64,000 bases of DNA. Source: Bacteroidota bacterium. Its GTDB lineage: Bacteria; Bacteroidota; Bacteroidia; Cytophagales; Cyclobacteriaceae. Under the pieces are notes generated by a model. The model searched no databases, was not told the DNA's origin, and saw only the letters and a program-made list of their open reading frames with translations. This document shows positions 39,122 to 50,100 of this stretch, one piece after another (the first letter of the stretch is position 1; the number at the start of each line of letters is the position of its first letter). The stretch covers positions 1 through 64,000 of the forward strand of contig JACZXH010000006.1 of the NCBI GenBank assembly GCA_022571715.1. The letters run 5' to 3'. The position numbers and the translations under genes were made by a program.

Positions 39122-40333
39122 TTATAGTCTCTGACCCATTTTAGCTTCTATTTGTTCGTATAAGGAAACCAAATCCTTACTGGTTTCCTCCCAATTCCAT
39201 TTTTGTAAAACCGCCATTTCCGCCTTCCTCCCATATTGGATTCTCTCTACTTCATGGCTATACATCCAGTCAATTTTATCAGCAAGATCTTCTGGGTTAC
39301 CTGCCTCGAAAATCAATCCGCTTCCGGTATTTCTGACAACTTCAGCCTGAGCCGGACAATCACTGACAATGAGCGGCTTACCTATTGCCATATACTGGAA
39401 AATCTTATTGGGATAGGTAGTATCATGATGTGGATTTTTTTTTAGTGGAGAGATACAGACGCCAGCCATATGTATATAAGACGGAAAAAAAGAAACATCC
39501 TGCCATCCCTCAAAGGATACATGCTCCTTCAAATCCAGCTCATTTACCATTTCTCTTAACCGGATATCTTCATTATTCTCTCCCACCAATACAAGTAATA
39601 TATCGGGTATTTTTTCTCTGAGTAAATTAACAGATTCGATCGCATCATCAGTGCCTCTTCGCAAACCAGTATCGCCCAGATAAAGAACTACGAATCTGCC
39701 CCTGAATTTCTTGCTTATTTCCGAAATGATTGGATATTTTAAAAAAATATCCTTACGGATTGTATTCGGTACTACAATTATTTTATCAGCACTTTTCATT
39801 CCCGCAGCTACAACTTCCTTTTTTGCTAATTTAGTTACCAACACAAGAAAATCCGATTCACGTATATATTTATCCTGATATTTTTTCCAACGTTCAGGAT
39901 CAATCAGCAATCTTCCCTTAAGAGTATTAACATGCCGGTAGTATTTCATGATTTCAGGTCGGTTTTCATGAAGATCCAAAACAACAGGCAGTCCGGTGTT
40001 ATTGACATAAGAGACGGCCCTGGCTACTTGCATATCATGAATATGAATTACATTTATGGAATACCGGTGCAAGAAGTCCTTAATTTTTGTCTTTAAAATC
40101 CAATGATAGAATGGTATAGAATATGCCAGGGCTGAAAGTTTGAATGTGAATATCCCCGCAGAATACCGGACAACGTTTATACCATTAATTAATTCCTTTT
40201 TTTCTCTATTCTGATATGACAGAGAAAACAGATAAACGCTAAATCCTGCCTTGATTAAACTTATCGCTTCATTTTCCACTCTTGAATCGGGTGGAAATTC
40301 ATTATCAAGTATCATACCTATCCGCAGTGTCAT
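39122..40333 (-). CDS. Glycosyltransferase family 4
   Basis: GT-B motifs: VLYLGDTGLRRGTDDAIESV, VCISPLKKNPHHDTTYPNKIFQYMAIGKPLIVSDCPAQAEVV. Confidence 0.88.
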   Translation of the reverse strand: MTLRIGMILDNEFPPDSRVENEAISLIKAGFSVYLFSLSYQNREKKELINGINVVRYSAGIFTFKLSALAYSIPFYHWILKTKIKDFLHRYSINVIHIHDMQVARAVSYVNNTGLPVVLDLHENRPEIMKYYRHVNTLKGRLLIDPERWKKYQDKYIRESDFLVLVTKLAKKEVVAAGMKSADKIIVVPNTIRKDIFLKYPIISEISKKFRGRFVVLYLGDTGLRRGTDDAIESVNLLREKIPDILLVLVGENNEDIRLREMVNELDLKEHVSFEGWQDVSFFPSYIHMAGVCISPLKKNPHHDTTYPNKIFQYMAIGKPLIVSDCPAQAEVVRNTGSGLIFEAGNPEDLADKIDWMYSHEVERIQYGRKAEMAVLQKWNWEETSKDLVSLYEQIEAKMGQRL

Positions 40334-40431
40334 CGGCTACAATTTGATGTTTTAAACATGACAAGATTAATCAAATCCTTTTAAATCATTTATAATTGCA
40401 TATAAACTATTGTCATTAAAAAAGATAATCT

Positions 40432-41136
40432 GTGGGATCAACGTATTATGAGACAGTCGTACGTGTTGCCGGCCAACCACATTTTATAAAAAAAAACATA
40501 GTTGTCCCTAAGTCTCTGTCATTAAAATATTTGAAATACCGGATTCTAAGGCCACTACTAAAAGTTTATAATAAAATACTCAAAGCTGGATTTCGGGCAA
40601 AAACGCCGTGGATTTCTCCAGCTTGTATTAGTATTTTTAATTCGATTTTAACAAAAAGTATGAAGGGGCTCGAATATGGTTCAGGTATAAGCACCATTTA
40701 CTTTGCACATAAAACAGGATTTCTTATAAGCATTGAGGATAATAAAATTTGGTATGAAAATATCCGTACACTTCTTAAGAAATCAAATTTCAGTAATGTG
40801 GAATACATACTTATCCATCCGGACCATCCGGAAACAAAAAAAAAGATCGAAAATAGGTATAAAGCTAAATTTGATTCTGAAAATCTGAATTATAAAAATT
40901 ATTTTGAATATATGTCCCGTTTTCCCGACAATCATTTCGATTTTATTCTTATCGACGGTCGTGCAAGGGTAGAATGCAGCAGCCGTGCAGTTAACAAATT
41001 AAAAAGCGGTGGTATATTTATCCTTGATAATTCGGAAAGGACCAGGTATAAACCGATTCATGATATGCTTAAAGACTGGCAAAAAGTACGAACAACCACT
41101 GGACTGACGGACACTACCCTCTGGTTTAAACCCTGA
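40432..41136 (+). CDS. Class I SAM-dependent methyltransferase-like protein (GTG start)
   Basis: MKGLEYGSGISTIYFAHKTGFLISIEDN; HFDFILIDGRARVECSSRAVNKLKSGGIFILDN. Confidence 0.78.
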   Translation: MGSTYYETVVRVAGQPHFIKKNIVVPKSLSLKYLKYRILRPLLKVYNKILKAGFRAKTPWISPACISIFNSILTKSMKGLEYGSGISTIYFAHKTGFLISIEDNKIWYENIRTLLKKSNFSNVEYILIHPDHPETKKKIENRYKAKFDSENLNYKNYFEYMSRFPDNHFDFILIDGRARVECSSRAVNKLKSGGIFILDNSERTRYKPIHDMLKDWQKVRTTTGLTDTTLWFKP

Positions 41137-41141
41137 TAGCA

Positions 41142-42635
41142 GTGGGAATTATAATACGTCAAAGCGCCTGGTCAACGCTGCTGTCAATCGCAGGGATCAT
41201 TCTTGGTTACCTGAATGTACTTTATTTTTTTCCGCAATACCTTACTCCTGGTCAGATTGGGCTTACCCGGGTAATTCAGGATTTCGCAATGCTAATGGTA
41301 CCATTTGCACAGCTGGGAACAAGCCAGGCAACCATCCGGTTTTTCCCAGCGATTGTAAAAGATGCCCGGAAAAGTGAAGGTTTTTTTACGCTAATGCTTT
41401 TTCTGGCTACAATGGGTTTTATAGCATTTTTACTTATATTTTCTCTTTTAAAATCACCTGTTATTGCCATCTTTTCATCAAAAGCACCTGAAGTTACTAC
41501 CTATCTATGGCTTGTTATCGTTTTGGTTTATATCCTTGTATTATTCAATATTATTACTGATTTCACACGTTCGCATCTCAATATAACGGTACCAAATTTT
41601 TTAAAGGAAATACTACTTCGCCTGCTTACTACCCTTTCTATTGCATTGTATGTATTTAGTGTGGTTGATTTCAATGAATTCCTGTTATGTATTGTTGGAA
41701 TTTACTTTATAAATCTTCTGTTATTATCGGTTTATCTAATGTACAAAGGAGTCATCAAAGTAAATTTCAGTTTTTTTTTAACTTTCACGTTCAGCGACGT
41801 AAAACCAATTGTTAAGTATGGAATGTTTGCCTTATTAGGTGCCGGTGGAACAATCATCATCTCGAAAGTTGACAGCATCATGGTAACATCTATGCTTGGT
41901 ACTCACTTCAATGGCATCTATACAACCGCATTTTATATGGCGGTTGTCATTGATGTTCCAAGAAGAATGATCACACAGATCAGCACCCCGCTAATAGCCC
42001 GGTCACTTGAAAACAACAGGATGAATGAAATAGCAGACATTTACTCCAAAAGCGCCCTTAATCAACTGATCATTGGATTACTTCTATTTATCGGCTTGTA
42101 TGTCAATCTTGATAATATTTATCAGCTGATACCGAAAAGCGAGATCTATGTACTTGGAAAATGGGTAGTAATATTCATTGGAATCGGCAAGTTGTTCGAT
42201 ATGGGTGCTGGTTTAAATGGAGAGATTATTATTCTTTCTAAATACTATAAAGTGAATATTATCTTAACTGCAATTCTTGCATTGATCACCATAAGTGCCA
42301 ACCTGTTATTTATCCCAATTTATGGTATCGTGGGTGCTGCATTAGGCACAGCGCTTTCACTTATCATTTTCAATGTGATTAAGTTTTTATTTGTGTATTA
42401 TAAATTAAAACTCCAACCTTTTACATATAATAATCTTAAAGTATTGATCATTGGTGGGCTAACATTATTGGTTGGCAGGTACATTCCCCAAATTGAAAAC
42501 ATCCTTGTGGATATTGCCGTGCGTTCTGCTGTGATTTTAATGGTTTATACTGGTTCAATTGTGATTACAAGGTCCTCGGAAGAAGTAACTCAGCTTCTGC
42601 AAACTGCTATTCGTTTCATCCGTAAAAAGCAATAG
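41142..42635 (+). CDS. Polysaccharide flippase (Wzx/MATE-like oligosaccharide transporter)
   Basis: Polytopic; VLYFFPQYLTPGQIGLTRVIQDFAML; VDSIMVTSMLGTHFNGIYTTAFYMAVVIDVPRR; IPIYGIVGAALGTALSL. Confidence 0.88.
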   Translation: MGIIIRQSAWSTLLSIAGIILGYLNVLYFFPQYLTPGQIGLTRVIQDFAMLMVPFAQLGTSQATIRFFPAIVKDARKSEGFFTLMLFLATMGFIAFLLIFSLLKSPVIAIFSSKAPEVTTYLWLVIVLVYILVLFNIITDFTRSHLNITVPNFLKEILLRLLTTLSIALYVFSVVDFNEFLLCIVGIYFINLLLLSVYLMYKGVIKVNFSFFLTFTFSDVKPIVKYGMFALLGAGGTIIISKVDSIMVTSMLGTHFNGIYTTAFYMAVVIDVPRRMITQISTPLIARSLENNRMNEIADIYSKSALNQLIIGLLLFIGLYVNLDNIYQLIPKSEIYVLGKWVVIFIGIGKLFDMGAGLNGEIIILSKYYKVNIILTAILALITISANLLFIPIYGIVGAALGTALSLIIFNVIKFLFVYYKLKLQPFTYNNLKVLIIGGLTLLVGRYIPQIENILVDIAVRSAVILMVYTGSIVITRSSEEVTQLLQTAIRFIRKKQ

Positions 42636-43725
42636 CCTCTTTCAGAGTCTCACTCACGTAATCAATTTGTAGATCTGATATTCCCGGATAGATCGGAAGT
42701 GAAAGTATTCTGTTGGCCATATTTTTGGCCATGGGAAAATCGCAACTTCGCAGATTTAAGTGTTCAAACGGTTCAAGTTCAGTCAGAGGTAACGGATAAT
42801 GCATAAACGTCTGAATACCTCTTTGTTCCAAAAATCCCTGGACTTGATAATGATTTTCAATCTGGATCACAAACAAATGATATACATGCCTGGTGTATTT
42901 CGGGGTTACCGGAAGCTTGACAAGATTGCCGGTTAACTGCATGCAATATCTCGCTGCTGCTCTTACCCGTCTTATATTCCAATCGTCCAGATATTTTAGC
43001 TTGGTAATAAGAATTTTTGACTGTAATGCATCTAAACGACTGTTTCTGCCAATGATTTTATGTTTGTTTTTCCCGTTCTGACCATGATTTGCCAGTATTC
43101 TTATTTTGTCAGCAAGTTTATTGTCGTTAGTGGTCACACAACCTCCATCTCCAAGGGCGCCAAGGTTTTTTGTCGGGTAAAAGCTAAAGGCACCTGCCCA
43201 TCCTATGCTTCCTGTTTTCCTTTTATTATACGCCGCACCTACCGACTGTGCACAGTCTTCTATAATCCGGATGCCATATTTTTCAGCAATAATGCCGATC
43301 TCCTTCATTTCAGCAGGGAGGCCATAAAAATGCACCACAATAAGTGCTTTTGTATTTGGTGTAATCTGCGCCTCCATAATGGAAGGATCAAGGGTGTAAT
43401 AATCCGTATGCACGTCAACAAATACTGGTTTGGCACCTGTTCGGATCACGCTTGAGGCCGAAGATATCCAGCTGTAGGCAGGAACAATCACTTCATCACC
43501 CTCCCCTATCCCACCTGCTTCAAGAATAAGTTCAAGCGCGTCAGTACAATTTCCAGTGCCGATGCAATTCTTTACTCCTATGTATTCAGCAAATGCATTT
43601 TCGAACTCTTCCACACATTCTCCGCCGATGTAAACAGACTCAGACAAGAAAGTTGTGATGCTTTCCGCTATCTCATTTTTAATCAAATTGTTCTGCCAGG
43701 TGAGATCGTTGAATAGAATGTTCAT
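42616..43725 (-). CDS. DegT/DnrJ/EryC1/StrS sugar aminotransferase
   Basis: NCIGTGNCTDALELILEAGGIGEGDEVIVPAYSWISSASSVIRTGAKPVFVDV; EDCAQSVGA; AGAFSFYPTKNLGALGDGGCVTTND. Confidence 0.95.
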   Translation of the reverse strand: MNILFNDLTWQNNLIKNEIAESITTFLSESVYIGGECVEEFENAFAEYIGVKNCIGTGNCTDALELILEAGGIGEGDEVIVPAYSWISSASSVIRTGAKPVFVDVHTDYYTLDPSIMEAQITPNTKALIVVHFYGLPAEMKEIGIIAEKYGIRIIEDCAQSVGAAYNKRKTGSIGWAGAFSFYPTKNLGALGDGGCVTTNDNKLADKIRILANHGQNGKNKHKIIGRNSRLDALQSKILITKLKYLDDWNIRRVRAAARYCMQLTGNLVKLPVTPKYTRHVYHLFVIQIENHYQVQGFLEQRGIQTFMHYPLPLTELEPFEHLNLRSCDFPMAKNMANRILSLPIYPGISDLQIDYVSETLKEAIAFYG

Positions 43726-45077
43726 AGCCTGTCCAAAATGGTTGCCAGTTGTCCAGTAAGTGCCTTGCGCGTATATTTTTCTAATCCTTCTGTATTTGGA
43801 AAGTTACTGTTTTTGTAATGGTTGAAAAAGTCGTTTAATGTATTTTTTATGGATTTTTTATCATTGGAAGAGCACATTTTTCCCGCTCCTGCTGAATCAA
43901 TGATCTTAGCAGCATCCGAGTCAACAGGCCCCAGCCCCAGAATGTATTTCCGTGATGCAAGATACTCAAACAATTTAGCCGGGATGTGGCCTTTTGCACT
44001 CGGCGATTCGTTAAGAAGCAGCAAATTTACAGCGCAGCGGCTATAATGTTCTATTATGGTGTCATGTGGCAGATAACCGAGAAATTCAAATTTATTTCTA
44101 AAAAGCACACTGTTATGGAGGTAGTTTAAAACAGCACGCGATACCATCCCGCTGAATCGGAATTTGAAACTATTTTTGAAAGCATCATTTTCATTACATA
44201 GTTCGGTGACAGCGTCCCATAAACCTACCGGGTTTCTGAAATCATTGATCAAACCAGAATGGTTAATAATAAATTCATTATGATTACCGGAATATGTTGT
44301 TGCGAAATCCTGCTTATCAAAGCCATTTGTGATTACATCAACTTCACAATTATGATCATTCCGAATATCAGATGCCCATGATGGGCTTACTGTGAGCACC
44401 AAGTCGGTATGTTCGACTACCTTTTTTTCCAATCTATTATGCGCATTTTTTGCAAGTTTTGTCAAATTAAAGTGCGTTAGCATATCCCACCTGCTCCAAG
44501 GATCGCGAAAGTCTGCAATCCATTTGACACCCGTTTGCTTTTTTAGCTTCAGACCGATCAAGTGCATGGAATGCGGAGGGCCAGTCGTAACCAAACAGTC
44601 GATTTTGTTGGTTTTTAAATATTGAGTCAGAAACCGAACCGACGGTCGTATCCAGGCAATTTTTGGATCAGGTATGAATATATTGCCCCTTATCCATAAT
44701 GCTGTTTTTTGAAATAAACCTGAATTTTTTTCCGTTGTCAAAATGCCCTGCAACCTACTTTTCTTACCTGTAAATGCATCAAAAACAGCGTAAGGCTCCC
44801 AAATCGGGTACCGGATCACCTCTACACCATCCGGCACATCGGAAGCCAGAGTAGGATCTTTAATACTGAAATTTGGGTTTTCAGGTGTGAATATAATGGG
44901 ATTCCAACCATACTCAGGAAGGTATTTAGCAAATTTAAGCCATCGTTGCACGCCCCCTCCACCTAAAGGAGGCCAGTAATAGGTAACGATAAGAATTTTC
45001 TTCATCAACGCAAATATACGCCGAGCATGAAAAAGAAATATTTTGTAATTACTTTTGCCGCTTATTAAATAATTCAC
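43722..45077 (-). CDS. Glycosyltransferase (GT4-like)
   Basis: ILIVTYYWPPLGGGGVQRWLKFAKYLPEYGWNPIIFTPENP; WIADFRDPWSRW; GHIPAKLFEYLASRKYILGLGPVDSDAAKII. Confidence 0.88.
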   Translation of the reverse strand: MNYLISGKSNYKIFLFHARRIFALMKKILIVTYYWPPLGGGGVQRWLKFAKYLPEYGWNPIIFTPENPNFSIKDPTLASDVPDGVEVIRYPIWEPYAVFDAFTGKKSRLQGILTTEKNSGLFQKTALWIRGNIFIPDPKIAWIRPSVRFLTQYLKTNKIDCLVTTGPPHSMHLIGLKLKKQTGVKWIADFRDPWSRWDMLTHFNLTKLAKNAHNRLEKKVVEHTDLVLTVSPSWASDIRNDHNCEVDVITNGFDKQDFATTYSGNHNEFIINHSGLINDFRNPVGLWDAVTELCNENDAFKNSFKFRFSGMVSRAVLNYLHNSVLFRNKFEFLGYLPHDTIIEHYSRCAVNLLLLNESPSAKGHIPAKLFEYLASRKYILGLGPVDSDAAKIIDSAGAGKMCSSNDKKSIKNTLNDFFNHYKNSNFPNTEGLEKYTRKALTGQLATILDRL

Positions 45078-45079
45078 GT

Positions 45080-46051
45080 ATGAAAAGAATTGCAGTTTTT
45101 ACCTCAGGAGGGGACGCTCCTGGAATGAATGCCTGCATACGCGCCGTTGTAAGAGGTGCTGTATACTATAACCTCGAAATTTATGGTGTAAATCACGGGT
45201 ACAAGGGATTGATTGATGATGATATACATCGGTTGCACTCTAATTCCGTAAGTAATATTCTTCAGAAAGGAGGAACCATGCTTAAATCAGCAAGATGTGA
45301 CGAGTTTAAAACCAAAGAAGGTAGAAAAAAAGCCTATCAAAACTTGAAGAAAAGAAAGATTGACGGAATTATTGGAATTGGTGGCGACGGAACTTTTAAG
45401 GGTCTTTCAAGTTTTTTTGAAGAGTTTAAAATACCTGTAATGGGCATTCCGGGCACCATTGATAACGATATTTTTGGCACCGATTTTACCATTGGGTACG
45501 ATTCTGCCGTAAACACCGCTCTTGACGCTATTGATAAGATTAGGGATACGGCAGATTCGCACGGACGGATTTTTTTTGTGGAAGTTATGGGAAAAGACTC
45601 AGGACATATTGCACTAAGATCTGCTATCGGTGGCGGAGCTGAAGCAGTTATTTTGCCCGAAAAAAATACCAATGCTACAGATATTATTAATTATATCCGG
45701 GAAGATATGCGCAGAGAAAAGACATTTTCTATCATCATTGTTGCAGAAAAAGATTCACCCGGAATTTCCATAGGCGTGGCTGAAGTTGTACGCAAAACAC
45801 TCCCTGATAAAGATATCAGAGTTACTATTCTGGGTCATATACAACGAGGCGGGAAGCCTTCGGGTATGGACCGGATACTTGCCAGCACGCTCGGACTTGC
45901 AGCAGTTGAAGCATTGATGGATGGTCATAAGGATAACATGGTAGGCCTTATCAATAATGAACTGGTTTTTACAACACTGAAAGAAAGTTTTTCAAAAGTA
46001 AAGCCACTCAATACGGATTTGCTTAGGTTGGTGAAAATACTAAGTATTTAA
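45080..46051 (+). CDS. pfkA: 6-phosphofructokinase
   Basis: IAVFTSGGDAPGMNACIRAVVRGAVYYNLEIYGV; IGIGGDGTFKGL; GIPGTIDNDIFGTDFTIGYDSAVNTALDAIDKIRDTADSHGRIFFVEVMGKDSGHIAL; GHIQRGG. Confidence 0.96.
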   Translation: MKRIAVFTSGGDAPGMNACIRAVVRGAVYYNLEIYGVNHGYKGLIDDDIHRLHSNSVSNILQKGGTMLKSARCDEFKTKEGRKKAYQNLKKRKIDGIIGIGGDGTFKGLSSFFEEFKIPVMGIPGTIDNDIFGTDFTIGYDSAVNTALDAIDKIRDTADSHGRIFFVEVMGKDSGHIALRSAIGGGAEAVILPEKNTNATDIINYIREDMRREKTFSIIIVAEKDSPGISIGVAEVVRKTLPDKDIRVTILGHIQRGGKPSGMDRILASTLGLAAVEALMDGHKDNMVGLINNELVFTTLKESFSKVKPLNTDLLRLVKILSI

Positions 46052-46064
46052 CTGTTCAGGGCTA

Positions 46065-46979
46065 TTACTGAACCTTTGACTTAATAAATGCAACAATTTC
46101 CTCAAACCGGTCAGGATGAAACCACCTGTATTCAAGATCTCTTTTAAACCAGGTGATTTGCCTTTTTGCATAACGCCTTGAATTTCGTTTCATCAAGCTG
46201 ACAGCTTCGTTATAATCATATTTCCCGTCAAGATGACAAAAGACTTCCTGGTAACCGACCGTTTTAAGGGCATTATGATTCCGGAATGAAATCAACGATT
46301 TTGCTTCTGCAAAGAGCCCTTCTTCAATCATCCGGTCCACCCGTTGGTTGATCCGGTCGTACAAATCGGACCTGTCCCGATTAAGACCCAATTTGACAAT
46401 ACCAAACGGTCTCTCACTTACTACCCTTTTCCTAAATAGCGAATATGGTTTTCCTGAAGCACGGATTACTTCCAGGGCACGAATTACCCTTTGTGGGTTT
46501 TGCATATCAACAATATTATAATACTCCGGATCATTAACACGCAGTTCTTCCAATAATTGTTCTAGTCCTGAGGCTTCATATTCTTCGTTTAAATTATTCC
46601 GGATATCTGAATTCACCACCGGAAATTTGTCCAGCCCTTCGCACAATGCATTTATATACAAGCCTGATCCACCACTGAGGATTAATAGATTTTTTTTGCT
46701 GAAAACTTTATCACAAATTGCCAACGCCTCTTTCTCAAAAATACCTGCATTAAAAAAATCATTCAACGTCTTTGATCCGATAAAATAATGATTCACACCT
46801 GCCATTTCGCCGATGGAAGGCTTTGCCGTACCAATGCTCATTTCACGGTAAACCTGCCTAGAATCTGCATTGATAACTGAAGTGTCAAAATATCTTGCTA
46901 ATTTTATAGTTATTGTTGTTTTACCAACTGCAGTGGGACCCGCAATGACAATCAGATATTTTTTTAATTTACCCGTCAT
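46065..46979 (-). CDS. miaA: tRNA dimethylallyltransferase
   Basis: LIVIAGPTAVGKTTITIKLA; VINADSRQVYREMSIGTAKPS; GGSGLYINALCEGLD; KTVGYQEV; RRYAKRQITWFKRD. Confidence 0.95.
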   Translation of the reverse strand: MTGKLKKYLIVIAGPTAVGKTTITIKLARYFDTSVINADSRQVYREMSIGTAKPSIGEMAGVNHYFIGSKTLNDFFNAGIFEKEALAICDKVFSKKNLLILSGGSGLYINALCEGLDKFPVVNSDIRNNLNEEYEASGLEQLLEELRVNDPEYYNIVDMQNPQRVIRALEVIRASGKPYSLFRKRVVSERPFGIVKLGLNRDRSDLYDRINQRVDRMIEEGLFAEAKSLISFRNHNALKTVGYQEVFCHLDGKYDYNEAVSLMKRNSRRYAKRQITWFKRDLEYRWFHPDRFEEIVAFIKSKVQ

Positions 46980-47107
46980 TAAAAGTCCCTTTAGTTGAAA
47001 ATATGTTATTGATCAAAACCCTAATATTAAGAAATAAACTGATTTAAACCGTAAGGTTAAAATAATCATATTTAGTAAATTTACAGTACAATTGTTTTCT
47101 TACTAAG

Positions 47108-50100
47108 TTGTTACAAAGATCCATTATATCGTCCGACCACGAACAAACAGATAATAACGGCAAACAAAGTGCTGTCTCTATCACCAATAGTTTGTTTGAT
47201 CAAATTACGGCATGCATTTTTATTCTTGATGATGAATTACGCATAAAATACTGCAATCCGGTAATAAAAACCGACCTTGGATACGACCAGCGACATCTCC
47301 TGAAGTTAAGGTTCGTTGATAACCTCATCCCGGAAATCAGACGAAGCAAAATATCCAATACTTTAAATCAGTACCTAGCCGGAAAGGTACCTAAATACTT
47401 CAATTGTGAAATACTTACAAAAACAGGAAAAGTCCGTATTTATAAGTTTCAACCCATTTTGACCCAGCATGTTACACCACCAGAACTAATACTGATCGGA
47501 AATGACAATACATTGGAAATAAAAAAAATCAAGTCAATTAAAAAGTCGAATGACCGGCTATGGGATATTTTTGATAACGCATACGACCTGATTCAAATTA
47601 TAAAAACGGATGGTTCCATTTTGCTTGTTAACAATACATGGAAAGAACGGCTTGGTTATACCAGCCAACAATCCGGAAATATGAACATACGCGATCTTAT
47701 TTTTCCGCCATTTCTTGAAAAAACAATACAAACCATTCAGGAAGTTGGTAAAAGGGGGAAAACTGAAAAATTTGAAACGATATTTCTTGATACAAACAAA
47801 CATAAAGTATTTCTAACAGGCACCATCCATCCTAAAATCGTACGAAATAAAGTTATTGAGTTCAGATGTGTGTTACGTGATGTTACTGAAAATATAAAAG
47901 CTGAAAAAGCTAAAGATCTCTACTACCGCATTGCCAATCATACCATTCAAAGTGCCGATTTACCTACACTGTTCGGTAAAATTCATTCCGAACTGATGAA
48001 GGTTATCGATGCGGATAATTTCTACATAGCGCTTTACGACAAAGACAAGGATCAGGATAAGATTAAATTTCCATATTTTATAGACGAAAGTCACGACAAT
48101 GAAGAAAAATATGCAGACCGAAAAATTAGTAAGGGGCTGACCGAATATGCCATATTTCTTGCCAAGCCTCTCTTGCTTTACAAAAAAGATATTGAAAAAC
48201 TGATTGCAGAAGGAAAAATTTCACCAATAGGCACTATGCCACAGGTGTGGTTAGGAACGCCGTTAAAAGTAGATGAACATATAATCGGAATAATTGCAGT
48301 GCAATCTTACAGTGATAAATCAAAATACTCACTTAAAGACCTTGAATTGCTTGATTTTATCTCCGGACAAATTGCTCTGTCGATTGATATCAAGGAAACC
48401 GAAGAAAAACTGAATAGTCAGACAGCTCGTTTAAATGCAATTTTTGAAAGTAGTCCACATCTTATCTGGTCGGTTAACCGGAAACAGGAGCTAACATCTT
48501 TTAATCAGAATTACTTTGATGCGATACTTAAGGAATTCAATTTAAAACCTGATGTATCCTACGAAAAAGACGGAACGCTTATAATTGAAAAATATGACGA
48601 TTTCTGGAACAGAAAATATGAAGAAGCCTTCCAGGAAAATCAACTCCATTTCGAAATAAAACTTAAGAAAGACAATGGCGATGAAGTCTGGAAAGATATT
48701 TTCTTGAACCCGATCTATCAGCCGGACCATACCATTGACGAAGTATCAGGCATTGCTACGGATGTTACTGAAAAAAAACTTTCAGAGATAGCTGTCCTTG
48801 ACAGTGAAGAAAAATTCCGGACCATTTTTGAGTCTATTCAGGATCTCTATTTTAGGTGCGATTTTGATGGATCACTGAAAATGATCAGCCCTTCGGTGCA
48901 TGAAATATTGGGATATACAACGGAGGAGGTACTAAACACTACAGTAACAAAATACTACCTGTTTAAAGCGGTTAATAAAAACCTGGTTAACAATATTAAA
49001 AAAAATAAACGTATCAAAAACCTTGAAATTTCATTAATTCATAAAAATAAGAAAATACTGCAATGCATTTGCAATGTCAGACTTGTTTATGACAAATCCG
49101 GAAATCCCTATCAAATTGAAGGAATTATAAGAGATATTACGCAGTTAAAACTTGCAAATATTGAACTGATCAAGGCGAAAGAACTGGCCTTGAAATCGCT
49201 GAAAGTAAAAGAGCAATTCCTTGCTAACATGAGCCATGAGATCCGCACACCTATGAATGGAATTATCGGGATGATAGACCTGATAGCTGACACTCCTTTA
49301 AACAAGGAACAAACGAAATACATAAAAACCATGAAAAAGTCATCAGAAACTCTTTTACACATTCTGAATGACATCCTTGACCTTTCAAAAATAGAGGCAG
49401 GAAAAATGGAATTACGTGAAACACCCATTAGAATAACCGAAGTAATGGAAAAGCTGACTGCATTATTCAGCCAGCTGGCACTTTCAAAAGATATCAGTCT
49501 GAATTATCACATAAGCAAACAGATACCCAAAGTCATTATTTGTGATGAAACAAGAATTTTGCAGGTGCTTGCAAATCTTACCTCTAATGCATTAAAATTT
49601 ACACCCAATGAAGGTTCGATAGATATAGGCGTAAAGGCAGAACGCCTGGAAGATAAAATGCTGATGATGCGGATCGAAGTACATGATTCTGGAATTGGCG
49701 TTGCAGATGAATATCTTGATAAACTTTTTACAAGCTTCACTCAGGTAGATAATTCTCCTTCAAAATTATATGGTGGTACAGGACTCGGACTTGCTATTTC
49801 CAAAGAGCTATGTACTTTGATGAGTGGAGACATCGGGGTACATTCAAAACCAGGTCTTGGAAGTACATTCTGGTTTACTTTTGCCGCTAGAATACCTGGA
49901 GCAACAGAGCTTAAACAAAAACAGTTTGAAGCGTCGTTGCATAACGAAAGTTACGATTCGCTTTCCGGCATGACCCCTGATGTGTTGATAGTGGATGATA
50001 ACAGCATAAACCGGCATGTAGCATCCGAAATTCTGCGGAAAGCAGGCTGCAAGGTTAAAGTTGTTGACAGTGGATTCAGTGCCATTGAGAATGTAAAAGA

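Noticed and set aside
46054-46073. gttcag...ctgaac inverted repeat at the pfkA/miaA junction as a terminator
   Set aside because: Only a 6-bp stem with 8-nt loop, no T-run on either strand, and it overlaps the miaA stop
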